Positions 22,752-34,579 of a stretch of DNA of 64,000 bases are shown piece by piece. Below the pieces are notes generated by a model that saw only the letters and a list, made by a program, of their open reading frames with translations, ran no database searches and was not told where the DNA came from. The position numbers and the translations under genes were made by a program. Origin of the DNA: Sebastes aleutianus. Taxonomy: Eukaryota; Chordata; Actinopteri; Perciformes; Sebastidae. Position 1 is the first letter of the stretch. Each line of letters begins with the position of its first letter. The DNA is taken from positions 9,663,544 to 9,727,543 of the forward strand of contig CAKAKS010000039.1 of the NCBI GenBank assembly GCA_916700875.1, given 5' to 3'.

Positions 22752-25700
22752 ATGGACAGGAAGCAGTGTTGTGTGAAGTTGTCGGTCGAGCCGTCCAGAG
22801 GGCTCTTGGATGAGAAGTTTATCGTCCTGGTCCAGAACGTCCTCCCTGGTTCCCAGCTGACCGTCTACGCCCTCTACCAGTGTGATGATGGACACAGCTG
22901 GGAGGCGTTCGCTCACTACACCGTCAACACCACCGGGACTGTGAACGGTACGTGGTTCAATACCTAGACCTGGAAAATTAAAGAAAATTATTTTAGAAAT
23001 GTTTTCAGTCATCTTAAAGTTTGTTATTTACAGCAAAACACATTTCGTTATAAAAATAAGCAGCTTTTTGGAAAAAATGAACATCAAAATTTGAAATAAT
23101 TTTTCATGCTTTTTACCTTACAGTTTCAGAGGATCCCAGTCTGGGCGGGACATATTCTGGAGTTGAACCGATGGGTCTACTGTGGAGCCTCAGACCCGTT
23201 CCAGGCAGCAAACCTTGGCTCAGGTAGGCCAACAAGGATAGAGCTGTTCAGATGATACCAATCAATACCGAATCAGTATCAGAGTTGACTCTCCCATCAT
23301 CCCTCAGGATGAGGAAGATGAACGTCCAGACTCCCATGGAGGTCAAAATCTCCGTGTACCAGGGTCACCAGACTGAGGGCTTCGTGGATCAGGTACCGCT
23401 GGCCGGTGTGGTGGTGGAGCGCTGGTACATGGCGCCCGGCGTCCGCAGGATCCCGATTGCAGAGAACGGACTCACTGCGACCCTCTTCATCCCCTCAGGT
23501 GGGACCAGAGGAAAAACTAGTCCGCCCACTACCGACTCACTTACCAGAGTGGACTAGACAGAAAAGAAACCCCAAAAAAGCCCATAAGCAAACAGTGAAA
23601 ATAGCCCCAAGGCAAGAGCAGCTAATGGCCGACTGACGCTCTGCAGAGAAACAAATATTAATAATCTTAAAAATACTTTATTACCAAACATTAAAATACA
23701 TACCGATTAAATGTTAAAACTAGGGCTGCCAAGTATTAAATACTCTTATCAACATGGGAGTGGACAAATATGCTGCTTTATGCAAATGTATGTTAACAAC
23801 ACAAAACAATGACATATATTGTCCAGAAACCCTCACAGGTACTGCATCTAGCATAAAACAATATGCTCAAATCATAACATGACAAACTGAAGCCTAACAG
23901 GCAACAACAGCTGTCAGTGTGTCTTCCCAGCTGGGAAGCAGGGCTGAAATACATGAACACCATAAATGTCCCACACATTCAAACCCGACAGCATAAAACA
24001 ATACACACAGACACCAGTCTTAAGCCGACCAGTTGTTCCTGTCCTCTCGTCTTCTTTGCACGCCAACAGACAAGTGAAAAATGTTTCCATCAGATATATT
24101 CCTAGAGAAGATCAGATAAACAATATCATTGTTGTGTAAACTGTGAACTGCTTTTGGTGTTTTGACTCGTCTGAAGGACCGGGACCTTTCCCCGGCCTCC
24201 TGGACCTGTGGGGGGGTGGATGGAAGTTGGTTGAGTACCGCTCAGCGCTGCTGGCTTCTCACGGCTTTGCCTCCTTGGCCCTCGACTACCTGACACCGAA
24301 AGTCACCATGGAAACCGGGAAGATGGTGGACAATGAGTACTTTGAGGTAAAACCTGATGAGTGTCTAAATTACTGCTCAGTGCATCTGAAAACATACATG
24401 CTACTGTTTATTCACACAAAAGTATGTTGAACGATAGTACACATATTGAGTATTCAGTGCATTGTCTGTGATTTTGGCCGGATATCTGCCTTTAAAAGAC
24501 AGACTATGTGTAACTTTAAATAATAAAATATAAATTGCTCTCCCAAAAATTTCTATCAAGACTACAGAAAACATGGTGTGATCATGAAGTGCAACCTGCA
24601 TCCTGTTAATAATCATTTAGTTTGGCTGTGAGACAGAAAGAGTCACATTAAGTTAGGTTCATGTTGAGTTCTGTGGTTTAAAAGTCTTTGCTGCAGACAC
24701 CAGGATGTGTGTCTGTTATCTTTCTGTTAATTCGTCAACAAACCTATACAATCTGGTTCAGAGGTTCATTGAACTTTACAGATCAGAGACTAGTGTTGGT
24801 ATTAAAGACAACAGGAGGAAGTGTCATTCAGAGTTTTTATTTGTGTAATTTAATGTAAAATTCAATTTTCATAACAGTATTAGTATAACTACATTAATAC
24901 TATCAGAATATTATAAATATACAGCACAGGGCCTGACCCTCTAGGGCTTATAATAAAATCTCAAAATGAACGATTAACCTCAGTGGTGTAATATAGTCAT
25001 AATTGTTAACTAGTTTATCACCAGGTTTAATTGGCTGGAGGCAGGAGAGGTTTTTGATTTATCTCTAAACACACTGTTGTTCAGCTGGGTCAAGTAAAGT
25101 TAAGTTTATTCATACAGTCAAAAATCACTAATTACAAATTTGCCTCAGAGGGTTTGACACCCTCTATCCTTAGACCTTCATTTCAAACTAAAACGAAAAA
25201 AAGAGAAATCTGAGGGAAAACGAGACGGAATGATCCCTCCTCTAGGACAGATGTGTGAATTATTTTTTCAAGATTTAAATAAGACAAAGATAACCTGACA
25301 GTTTCTTTAAACATGATTTCACAGCTTTAGTCACCTGACACTGAGAGGAGTCGAGAGTCCAAGATCACATCCAGATTACAGCAGCCTGTAAACTACCAAG
25401 ACAAATTTTACAGATTTGTCTACACATTTAGAGATTCTTTTAAACATTTACAAATCTACACGTTTGCAAATCTGATTCCACACACACGGATTGAGATACA
25501 GTTACACAACTCTCCACACTCATTTGCAAATAGTTTTGCTACCATAATGGCCCCATATTTTATCCTCTACAATACTGAGGACAATCTTGGTTGATATGCA
25601 TGTTAATATAAAGCATGAAAATTAAAACAAATCCCAACTCTATCAACAATGTATAACACTTTTCTGACATGTTTTCCTGCGGCAGACGGCCTACAGAGTC

Positions 25701-28700
25701 CTGGGGCAGCATCCTCAGGTCCTCGGCAGCAGGATCGCCATGTTGGGTCTTTCGTTGGGCTCCAGTGTCACCCTCAACATGGCGGTTTACTCCCAAATTG
25801 TAAAGGTAAGATGGCTAGCTTTAAGTTACTCATCATCTTGATGCAGCTTAATGTAGCTCTACTAGTTTAAAGCTACAGTGGGTAGAAATTGAAGAAAAAT
25901 GATTAAAAAAAGTTATTTTATAAAATGGTCACTATATCCTGACAGTAGTGCATGAGACAGGTAATCTGAAGAAGACATTTTTCAGACTGTTTTTTTCGGA
26001 ATTTTTTCAGACTTTAGTTTTCAGATGTTTTTCAGACTTTTCTTTTCAAACATTTTTCAGAACTTTTTTTTTTTTCGGAATTTCTTCAGACTTTATTTTT
26101 CAGACTTTTTTCACACTGTTTTTTTCGGAATTTTTTCAGACTTTATTTTTCAAACGTTTTTCAGATTTTTTCTCAGACTTTTTCCTGACTTTATTTTTCA
26201 GACCTTTTTTCTGACTTTTCTTTTCGAACATTTTTCAGAACTTTTTTTTTCAGACTCTTTTTTCAGACTGTTTTTTCAGACTTTTTTCAGACTTTTTGTT
26301 CATACATTTTTCAGACTTTATTTTTCAGACGTTTTTCAGACTTTTTTTCAGACTTTATTTTTCAGACTTTTTTTTCTCAGACTGTTTTTTCAGACTTTTC
26401 TTCGGAATTTTTTCAGACTTTATCTTTCAGACGTTTTTGAGACTTTTTTTTAGACTTTTTTTGAGACTTTTTGTTCAGACTTTTTATTCAGACTTTTTTC
26501 AGAATTTTTTTTCGGATTTTATTCAGCCTTTATTTTTCAGACGTTTTTCAGACTTTTTTTCAGACTTTTTTTTCAGACTTTTTTTCAAACTTTTTGTTCA
26601 GACATTTTTCAGACTTTTTTTCAGACTGTTTTTTCAGAATTCTTTTCAGACTTTTTTTCAAACTTTTTTTTACAGAATTTTTTCAGACATTTTTCAGACT
26701 TTTTTTTTGGATTTTATTCAGAATTTATTTTTCAGACTTTTTTTCAGACTTTTTTCTGACTTTTCTTTTCGAACATTTTTCAGAACTTTTTTTTTCAGAC
26801 TCTTTTTTTCAGACTGTTTTTTCAGACTTTTGCTTCAGACTTTTTTTCAAAAAAAAATTTCAGACTTTTTTCAGACTTTTTGTTCATACATTTTTCAGAC
26901 TTTATTTTTCAGACGTTTTTCAGACTTTTTTTCAGACTTTATTTTTCAGACTTTTTTTCTCAGACTGTTTTTTCAGACTTTTTTTTCGGAATTTTACAGA
27001 CTTTATTTTTCATACGTTTTTCAGACTTTTCTTTTCAAACATTTTTCAGAACTTTTTTTTCGGATTTTATTCAGACTTTATTTTTCAGACGTTTTTCAGA
27101 CTTTTATTTCAGACTTTTTTTTCAGACTTTTTTTTCATACTTTTTTTCAGACTTTTTGTTCAGACTTTTTGTTCAGACGTTTTTCAGACTTTTTTTCAGA
27201 CTGTTTTTTCAGACTTTTGTTTCAGACGTTTTTCTGACTTTTTTTCAAACTTTGTTTTACAGATTTTTTTCAGACTTTTTTCAGACTTTTTGTTCAGACA
27301 TAATTTTTCAGACTTTTTTTTTCAGACTGTTTTTTTCAGACTTTTTTCAGACTTTATTTTTCAGACTTTTTTTCCAGACTTTTTTTTCAGACGTTTTTTA
27401 GACTTTTTTTCAAACTTCTTTTTCAGACTTTTTTTTCAGACTTTTTCCTGACTTTATTTTTCAGACCTTTTTTCTGACCTTTCTTTTCGAACATTTTTCA
27501 GAACCTTTTTTTTTCAGACTCTTTTTTCAGACTGGTTTTTCAGACTTTTTTCAGACTTTTTTTCAAAAACAAATTTCAGACTTTTTTCAGACTTTTTGTT
27601 CATACATTTTTCAGACTTTATTTTTCAGACGTTTTTCAGACTTTTTTTCAGACTTTATTTTTCAGACTTTTCTTCGGAATTTTTTCAGACTTTATCTTTC
27701 AGACGTTTTTGAGACTTTTTTTGAGACTTTTTTTCAGGCTTTTTTCAGACTTTTTGTTCAGACTTTTTATTCAGACTTTTTTTCAGAATTTATTTTCGGA
27801 TTTTATTCAGCCTTTATTTTTCAGACTTTTTTTCAGACTTTTTTTTCAGACTTTTTTTCAAACTTTTTGTTCAGACATTTTTCAGACTTTTTTTCAGACT
27901 GTTTTTTCAGAATTCTTTTCAGACTTTTTTTCAAACTTTTTTTACAGAATTTTTTCAGACTTTTTTCAGACATTTTGTTCAGACATTTTTCAGACTTTTT
28001 TTTCGGATTTTATTCAGAATTTATTTTTCAGACTTTTTTTCTGACTTTTCTTTTCGAATATTTTTCAGAACTTTTTTTTTCAGACTCTTTTTTTCAGACT
28101 GTTTTTTCAGACTTTTGCTTCAGACTTTTTTTCAAAAAAAAATTTCAGACTTTTTTCAGACTTTTTGTTCATACATTTTTCAGACTTTATTTTTCAGACG
28201 TTTTTCAGACTTTTTTTCAGACTTTATTTTTCAGACTTTTTTTCTCAGACTGTTTTTTCAGACTTTATTTTTCGGAATTTTTTCAGACTTTATTTTCCAG
28301 ACGTTTTTCAGACTTTTTGTTCAGACATTTATCAGACCTTTTTCGGATTTTATTCAGACTTTATTTTTCAGTCGTTTTTCAGACTTTTATTTCAGACTTT
28401 TTTTCAGACTTTTTGTTCAGACATTTTTCAGACTTTTTTTCGCACTGTTTTTTCAGACTATTTTTTACAGATTTTTTTCAGACTTTTTTCAGACTTTTTG
28501 TTAAGACATTTTTTAGACTTTTATTTCAGACTGTTTTTTTTGGAATTTTTTCAGACTTTATTTTTCAGACGTTTTTCAGACTTTTTTTTCAGACTTTTTT
28601 CAGAGTTTTTGATCAGACATTTTTCAGACTTTTTTTCGCACTGTTTTTTCAGACTATTTTTTCAGACTCTTTTTCAGACTTTTGTTTCAGACGTTTTTCT

Positions 28701-31700
28701 GACTTTTTTTCAAACTTTTTTTACAGAATTTTCTCAGACATTTTTCAGACTTTTTGTTCAGACATTTTTCAGACTTTTTTTTCAGACAGTTTTTTTCGGA
28801 ATTTTTTCAGACTTTATTTTTCAGACTTTTTTCAGACTTTTTTTCAAACCTTTTTTCTGACTTTTTCTTTTCGAACATTTTTCAGAACTTTTTTTCAAAG
28901 ACGTTTTTCAGACTTTTTTTTCAAACCTTTTTTCTGACTTTTTCTTTTCGAACATTTTTCAGAACTTTTTTTTTCAGACTCTTTTTTCAGACTGTTTTTT
29001 CGGACTTTTTTCAGACTTTTTTTCAGACTTTATTTTTCAGACTTTTTTTCTCAGACTGTTTTTTCAGACTTTATTTTTCAGACTTTTTTTCTCAGACTGT
29101 TTTTTCAGACTTTTTTTTCGGAATTTTACAGACTTTATTTTTCATACGTTTTTCAGACTTTTCTTTTCAAACATTTTTCAGAACTTTTTTTTCGGATTTT
29201 ATTCAGACTTTATTTTTCAGACGTTTTTCAGACTTTTATTTCAGACTTTTTTTTCAGACTTTTTTTTCATACTTTTTTTCAGACTTTATTTTTCGGAATT
29301 TTTTCAGACTTTATTTTTCAGACGTTTTTCAGACTTTTTGTTCAGACTTTTTGTTCAGACATTTTTCAGACTTTTTTTCAGACTTTTTTCAGAGGTTTTG
29401 ATCAGACATTTTTCAGACTTTTTTTCAGACTTTATTTTTCAGACTTTTTTTCTCAGACTGTTTTTTCAGACTTTATTTTTCGGAATTTTTTCAGACTTTA
29501 TTTTTCAGACGTTTTTCAGACTTTTTGTTCAGACTTTTTTTCAGACTTTATTTTTCAGACTTTTTTTCTCAGACTGTTTTTTCAGACTTTATTTTTCGGA
29601 ATTTTTTCAGACTTTATTTTTCAGACGTTTTTCAGACTTTTTGTTCAGACATTTTTCAGACTTTTTTTCGGATTTTATTCAGACTTTATTTTTCAGTCGT
29701 TTTTCAGACTTTTATTTCAGACTTTTTTTCAGACTTTTTTTCTCAGACTGTTTTTTCAGACTTTATTTTTCGGAATTTTTTCAGACTTTATTTTTCAGAC
29801 GTTTTTCAGACTTTTTGTTCAGACATTTTTCAGACTTTTTTTCAGACTTTTTTTCAGACTTTTTGTTCAGACATTTTTGTTAAGACATTTTTTAGAATTT
29901 TTTTTCAGACTGTTTTTTTTTAATTTTTTCAGACTTTATTTTTCAGACGTTTTTCAGACTTTTTTTTCAGACTTTTTTCAGAGGTTTTGATCAGACATTT
30001 TTCAGACTTTTTTTCTGACTTTTGTTTCAGACGTTTTTCTGACTTTTTTTCAAACTTTTTTTACAGAATTTTCTCAGACATTTTTCAGACTTTATTTTTC
30101 AGACGTTTTTCAGACTTTTTTTCAAACCTTTTTTCTGACTTTTTCTTTTCGAACATTTTTCAGAAATTTTTTTCAAACTTTTCTTTACAGAATTTTCTCA
30201 GACATTTTTCAGACTTTTTGTTCAGACATTTTCCAGACTTTTTTTTCAGATAGTTTTTTTCGGATTTTTTTCAGACTTTATTTTTCAGACGTTTTTCAGA
30301 CTTTTTTTTCAGACCTTTTTTCTGACTTTTCTTTTCGAACATTTTTCAGAACTTTTTTTTTCAGACTCTTTTTTCAGACTGTTTTTTCAGACTTTTTTTC
30401 AAAAATAAATTTCAGACTTTTTGTTCATACATTTTTCAGACTTTATTTTTCAGACGTTTTTCAAACTTTTTTTCAGACTTTATTTTTCAGACTTTTTTTC
30501 TCAGACTGTTTTTTCAGACTTTTTTTTCGGAACTTTTCAGACTTTATTTTTCATACGTTTTTCAGACTTTTTTTTCAGACCTTTTTTCTGACTTTTCTTT
30601 TCGAACATTTTTCAGAACTTTTTTTTTCAAACTGTTTTTTCAGACTGTTTTTTCAGACTTTTTTTCAAAAATAAATTTCAGACTTTTTGTTCATACATTT
30701 TTCAGACTTTATTTTTCAGACGTTTTTCAGACTTTTTTTCAGACTTTATTTTTCAGACTTTTTTTCTCAGACTGTTTTTTCAGACTTTTTTTTCGGACTG
30801 TTTTTTTTGGAATTTTTTCAGACTTTATTTTTCAGACGTTTTTCAAAGTTTTTGATCAGACATTTTTCTGACTTTTTTTCAAACTTTTTTTTCCAGATTC
30901 TTTTCAGACTTTTTGTTCAGACATAATTTTTCAGACTTTTTTTTTCAGACTTTTTTTTCAGACGTTTTTTAGACTTTTTTTCAAACTTCTTTTTCAGACT
31001 TTTTTTTCAGACTTTTTCCTGACTTTATTTTTCAGACCTTTTTTCTGACTTTTCTTTTCGAACATTTTTCAGAACTTTTTTTTTCAGACTGTTTCAGCTG
31101 AACTGCTGCTGTTTGTCTCTGAGCAGGTGGGACGACTCAAGTGTCCTCTGTTGGTGGTTGTAGGTGAGGACGATCAGAACTGGCCTGCCTACGAGTCTGC
31201 AATGGACGTGAGTTTACTGACATGACAACATGGCGTTTCTATGCTTTTTTGCATAGAAACTGTTACACTAGTCCCAAACACGTCATGAAACCATCTGAGA
31301 AATATGATAAGATTTTGACTTCCTGTTTTCCAGATGAAGGAGATGATGAAGCAGGCGGGGAACAGCCACCTGCTGACTGTCCTGTCGTACCCGAACGCCG
31401 GTCACCTGATCGAACCTCCGTACACACCGTTCTCCCGAGCCAGCACCTTCAGAACAGTCAGCCCCACACCTCAGACGGGTAGGTTGACCCTCAAACTGGG
31501 AAGATTTATCTGTGAATGATTCAAAGTTAAGGTGCCAAAATCAGGACTTGAGTTTGGAGGTGTGACGGCTGTTTCAGTTGCCTGTTGTCTTTGCAGTGGT
31601 GGTTCTGTGGGGCGGCGAGACGGTGGGACATTCTCACGCTCAGGAAGACGCCTGGAGGAAGATGTTGGTCTTTCTGAAGGAGCATCTGTACGGCGGCGCA

Positions 31701-31733
31701 AACCCTGGTGCAACTTCATTTTCCCGCCTGTAA
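22752..31733 (+). CDS. Acyl-CoA thioesterase (ACOT/BAAT family) copy C, lacking exons 6-7, 379 aa
   Basis: Exons: 22752-22947, 23124-23223, 23308-23498, 24177-24346, 25686-25805, then 31127-31207, 31334-31478 and 31597-31733. The exons equivalent to B's 6 and 7 (83 + 94 = 177 bases, 59 codons) are absent. The intron 5 minisatellite runs straight into the sequence that precedes exon 8. Exon 5 ends and exon 8 begins in phase 0, so the frame stays open. The triad is present: Ser242 (GLSLG), Asp274/275 (GEDDQNW) and His310 (AGHLIEPP). The missing 59 residues include the hydrophobic strand after the nucleophile helix, so folding and activity are uncertain. The protein ends -FSRL; SRL is a canonical peroxisomal PTS1, so peroxisomal targeting is predicted. 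A misassembly inside the satellite could also explain the missing exons. Confidence 0.85.
23720..23925 (+). mobile_element. hAT-like nonautonomous element fragment in copy C intron 3
   Basis: AAGTATTAAATACTCTTATC followed by AACATGGGAGTGGACAAATA is shared with 60095-60330 (same strand) and in inverted form with 37380-37545 and 62440-62690. It is a dispersed family. Here both ends are missing and there is no counterpart in copy B's intron 3. Confidence 0.75.
24718..25176. mobile_element. Insertion specific to copy C intron 4
   Basis: Copies A and B read GTCTGTCATTTCAAACTAAA without a break (A near 593). Copy C has about 459 extra bases between GTCTGT and CATTTCAAAC. Its right part (AAATTTGCCTCAGAGG, then CCTCTATCCTTAGACC) belongs to the dispersed family also seen at 9770-9990. 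No protein is encoded. Confidence 0.65.
25974..31096 (+). repeat. TTTTTCAGAC minisatellite, array C, 5.1 kb
   Basis: The longest of the three arrays. Higher-order structure is visible: the module TCTCAGACTGTTTTTTCAGA, then TTTATTTTTCGGAATTTTTT and TTTTTGTTCAGAC recurs, for example with starts at 29451, 29567 and 29741. The array ends in GTTTCAG joined directly to CTGAACTGCTGCTGTTTGTC, which in copy B lies just before exon 8. Confidence 0.95.
31208..31333 (+). other. Short intron 8 of copy C with perfect hairpin
   Basis: The same 126-base intron as copy B, with the stem GTTTCTATGC/GCATAGAAAC at 31235-31260. This shared derived feature groups B and C at this end of the gene. Confidence 0.9.
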
Positions 31734-33440
31734 CCAAGGCAACAACTGATGAAGAGCTACTTCGGGAGCCTCTGGTTCAGGAAGATCATTTTTCCCATGG
31801 TTAATGTTGTATTGACTCAGGTCGACTACAGCTTTGATGGGCATGAAATGTTCCTGGTTGTATTACTACAAAACATGAAGAACTGTGTTTTTCAAAAACT
31901 AGAAAAAAAGAAAAAACACAACAACTTACACATGTATACAAGATAAAAAGAGTTAATTCAGACACCAAATGTATTTATATTTGAAATAGTTTTGGCCCCA
32001 AAAGAAGAAAAATTAAATGACTCAAACTTCTATTTAGTCGATGTCCCCTGAAAGGATCTTTCTTGTCTTTAAGGAGGGGTGGTGGATGGGTCAAACAAAC
32101 ACAGGACTTTTAATCAGGGGACCGGCATTCGTGTCCCGTATGAAACCACGTACGATATGTCACTGAGTCACATTACTGAGACATTACGCCCGTATGTCAC
32201 AAGCGTGCTTATTTTAAGCCAACCAATGATGTTTTTTCGAACCCTAAACACCTAAACCTAACTGCCACCGTGTTACAACATTGTTCCTTTTGAGTATGAA
32301 TGTACTTATTGTTTTATTGTTTTGGATAAAAGCTTCCAAAGATATTCACTTTACAATGAGAGAAAACCGAGAAAATCATTAAATCCTCACACAGGAGAAG
32401 CTGACACCTGAGAATAGTTGAGACTTTTTGATTGATAAATGAATAAACTGATTGATGAATTATCAAGATATAGATAGATTTTCTGTGGATTCATAAAGAC
32501 AGAGATCTTTTCAGGCATCTGGAAGAATCTGAGAATTTCAGTCAAAGAAACACACAGTATATACAGTATATGACAAACTGGTTACATGAAGCTTGAGCGG
32601 GTAGAAGGAAGGGGCACTGGAGAAAGGGAGAATGGAGTTCAGCTTTGTTTCACCCAGATAAGATGAGCCCAGCAAGTGAAACTGTTGCTACAAATCAGAG
32701 CACAAGGTCAGACTTTTCTCAGAAAGAAATGGAACCGATGTTCCACACAGTGGTATTATTTCATTGTAAGACTTTTACTTGTAACAGTGTATTTTCACAG
32801 TGTGTTATTTGTACTTTTACTAATCTGAATGCTTCCTCCACCACTGCCAATGCCTACTGCAAATTACCATCAGGGAGGCATACTTAGTACGTAGTAGGTT
32901 TAATGTACATATGTGAGTCCACTACAGTTGATCTGATGCTGGACTGTTCAGTTCACTGCTGTTAGATATGAGTTAAATGGGCAACGCTTGAAAAAACAAA
33001 AACATTAGTGCTTAAATTAAAAATGAGATATTATGAAAAGTCAGTGTGGTGGTCGTTCTTAAAACTCAAACTCCTTTATTTTTAAATAAATGAATCTTTC
33101 ATTTTTGGTACAGTGTCATCAAAATATGATAAACTCTTGCTGTGAGCATGTTTCTTTTAAGATAAGATAGAGATAAGCCTGTATTGATTCCCAGAGGGGA
33201 AATGCAGCAGAACAAAGACAGAAATAAATATAGATAAATAAAAAAAAATTAATAAGATGCAAAACTAAAATAGAATAGAAGTAAAAAATAGGAACTATAC
33301 AAGAGGAATTAATCACACAAATACAATGCAAAAGAGAGGTGGTTGTGACGTGATTAATGGCAGCAGTCAATGGCGTATAGATAATTTGAATAATAATATT
33401 TAACATGAATAAGTAATGATCCTTCGTGTTTGTCTTTATT
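31734..33440. other. Spacer between the thioesterase array and the foldback element
   Basis: The first 300 bases match the 3' flanks of copies A and B and then diverge. 32085-32285 carries a repeat with GGACCGGCATTCGTGTCCCG, related in inverted orientation to 59590-59990. 33150-33370 has a fish repeat beginning AAGATAAGATAGAGATAAGC with ATTGATTCCCAGAGGGGAAA. No gene is recognised. Confidence 0.6.
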
Positions 33441-33454
33441 AATATGGGATTATT

Positions 33455-34449
33455 AAAGGGACTGTTTGTAACTTTTTACACGTATAAATCTACCAGGTCG
33501 GTTTCCTATGCGCGCTCGCGTGTGGCCGAAGTCTCTGCTCTGCTGCCTGTTTACCTTCACTCACACACCGTGCGCGTTCTCGCTGTCTCGCTCCACCTCT
33601 ACATGTGCATGCGCGCACACTCCACACTGCAGAAGACTTCGTAGCTCTGAGAATATCTAGTGAATGTACAGTGGATGTTTGTGCAGAAATAAATGCTGCA
33701 GCTCCTCCAGACCAACAGAGGTTTCCCGTGTCTTGTGAAGTGACGGGGGCTCCGCAGAGAGAGACGTTATCGTCTCTGACCGGATGTCGGTGTCTCCCTC
33801 CAGCACCTGGTCAGAGACGATAACGTTTCTCTTCCTCCGGGGCTGAGGCAGGAAAAGCCAACACTAGGATCAGCAGTGATTAATGGAGAGACCTTCGTCT
33901 GGTCAGCTAACATTACTGCCAAGCAGGTGAAATATAGAGTGATATTGTGGTTTTAGCTGACGTGTGTCGCCTCACTGGTCCTAGTGTTGGCTTTTCCTGC
34001 CTAAGTGCAGGCTGAAGCAGCGGCGCTCTGCAGCGTGTCTCCCTGCTCTCTCCTCCCGCAGAGAGAGCAGGGAGAGCAGAGGGAGCAGAGGAGACACCGG
34101 CACCCGGTCGGTAACGAAAGGGTAACGTTACTAGCTAAGGAGCTCCGTCACTTCACAAGACACAGGAAACCTCTGTTGGTCTGGAGGAGCTGCAGCATTT
34201 TTTTTCTGCACAAACGTCCACTGTACATTCACTAGATATTCTCAGAGCTAAACTAACTCTTCTGCAGTGAGGAGTGAGCGCGCGTTCACGTCTAGAGGTG
34301 GAGCGAGCTGAGAACGCGCACGCTCTCTGAGCGAAGGCAGGCAGGCAGAGTTGGAGAGGCAGCGGCCACACGCGAACGCGCATATGTGAGCGCGCATGTG
34401 TGACGACCCGCTACATTTATGCGCGTACAAAATTACAAATAGTCCCTTT
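33455..34449. mobile_element. Foldback (long inverted repeat) DNA element, 995 bp, with 14-bp direct repeats
   Basis: The ends are AAAGGGACTGTTTGTAAC and its imperfect reverse complement AATTACAAATAGTCCCTTT. Inversion continues inward for several hundred bases: 33640-33750 (TCTGAGAATATCTAGTGAAT, then ACCAACAGAGGTTTCCCGTG) pairs with 34150-34255. The centre is near 33950. The 14-base AATATGGGATTATT directly abuts both ends (33441-33454 and 34450-34463), as expected of a target-site duplication. No transposase is present. The interior is CpG-rich, which explains the short spurious frames there. Confidence 0.85.
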
Positions 34450-34579
34450 AATATGGGATTATTTATATTAATAATTCAATACATTCAGCATATGAGTATT
34501 ATTTTAAGACATACCCAAGACTTATAATAATAATATAATAATCAAACCACTGATTCCTTAAATCAGTCATGAGAAATCA

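Noticed and set aside
1291..31096. Regularly spaced short repeats resembling a CRISPR array
   Set aside because: Units are directly adjacent without unique spacers, and the surroundings are vertebrate genes with introns.
33455..34449. Foldback arms as part of the receptor promoter
   Set aside because: Although CpG-rich, the segment has inverted ends and flanking direct repeats, so it is a mobile insertion and not ancestral promoter sequence.
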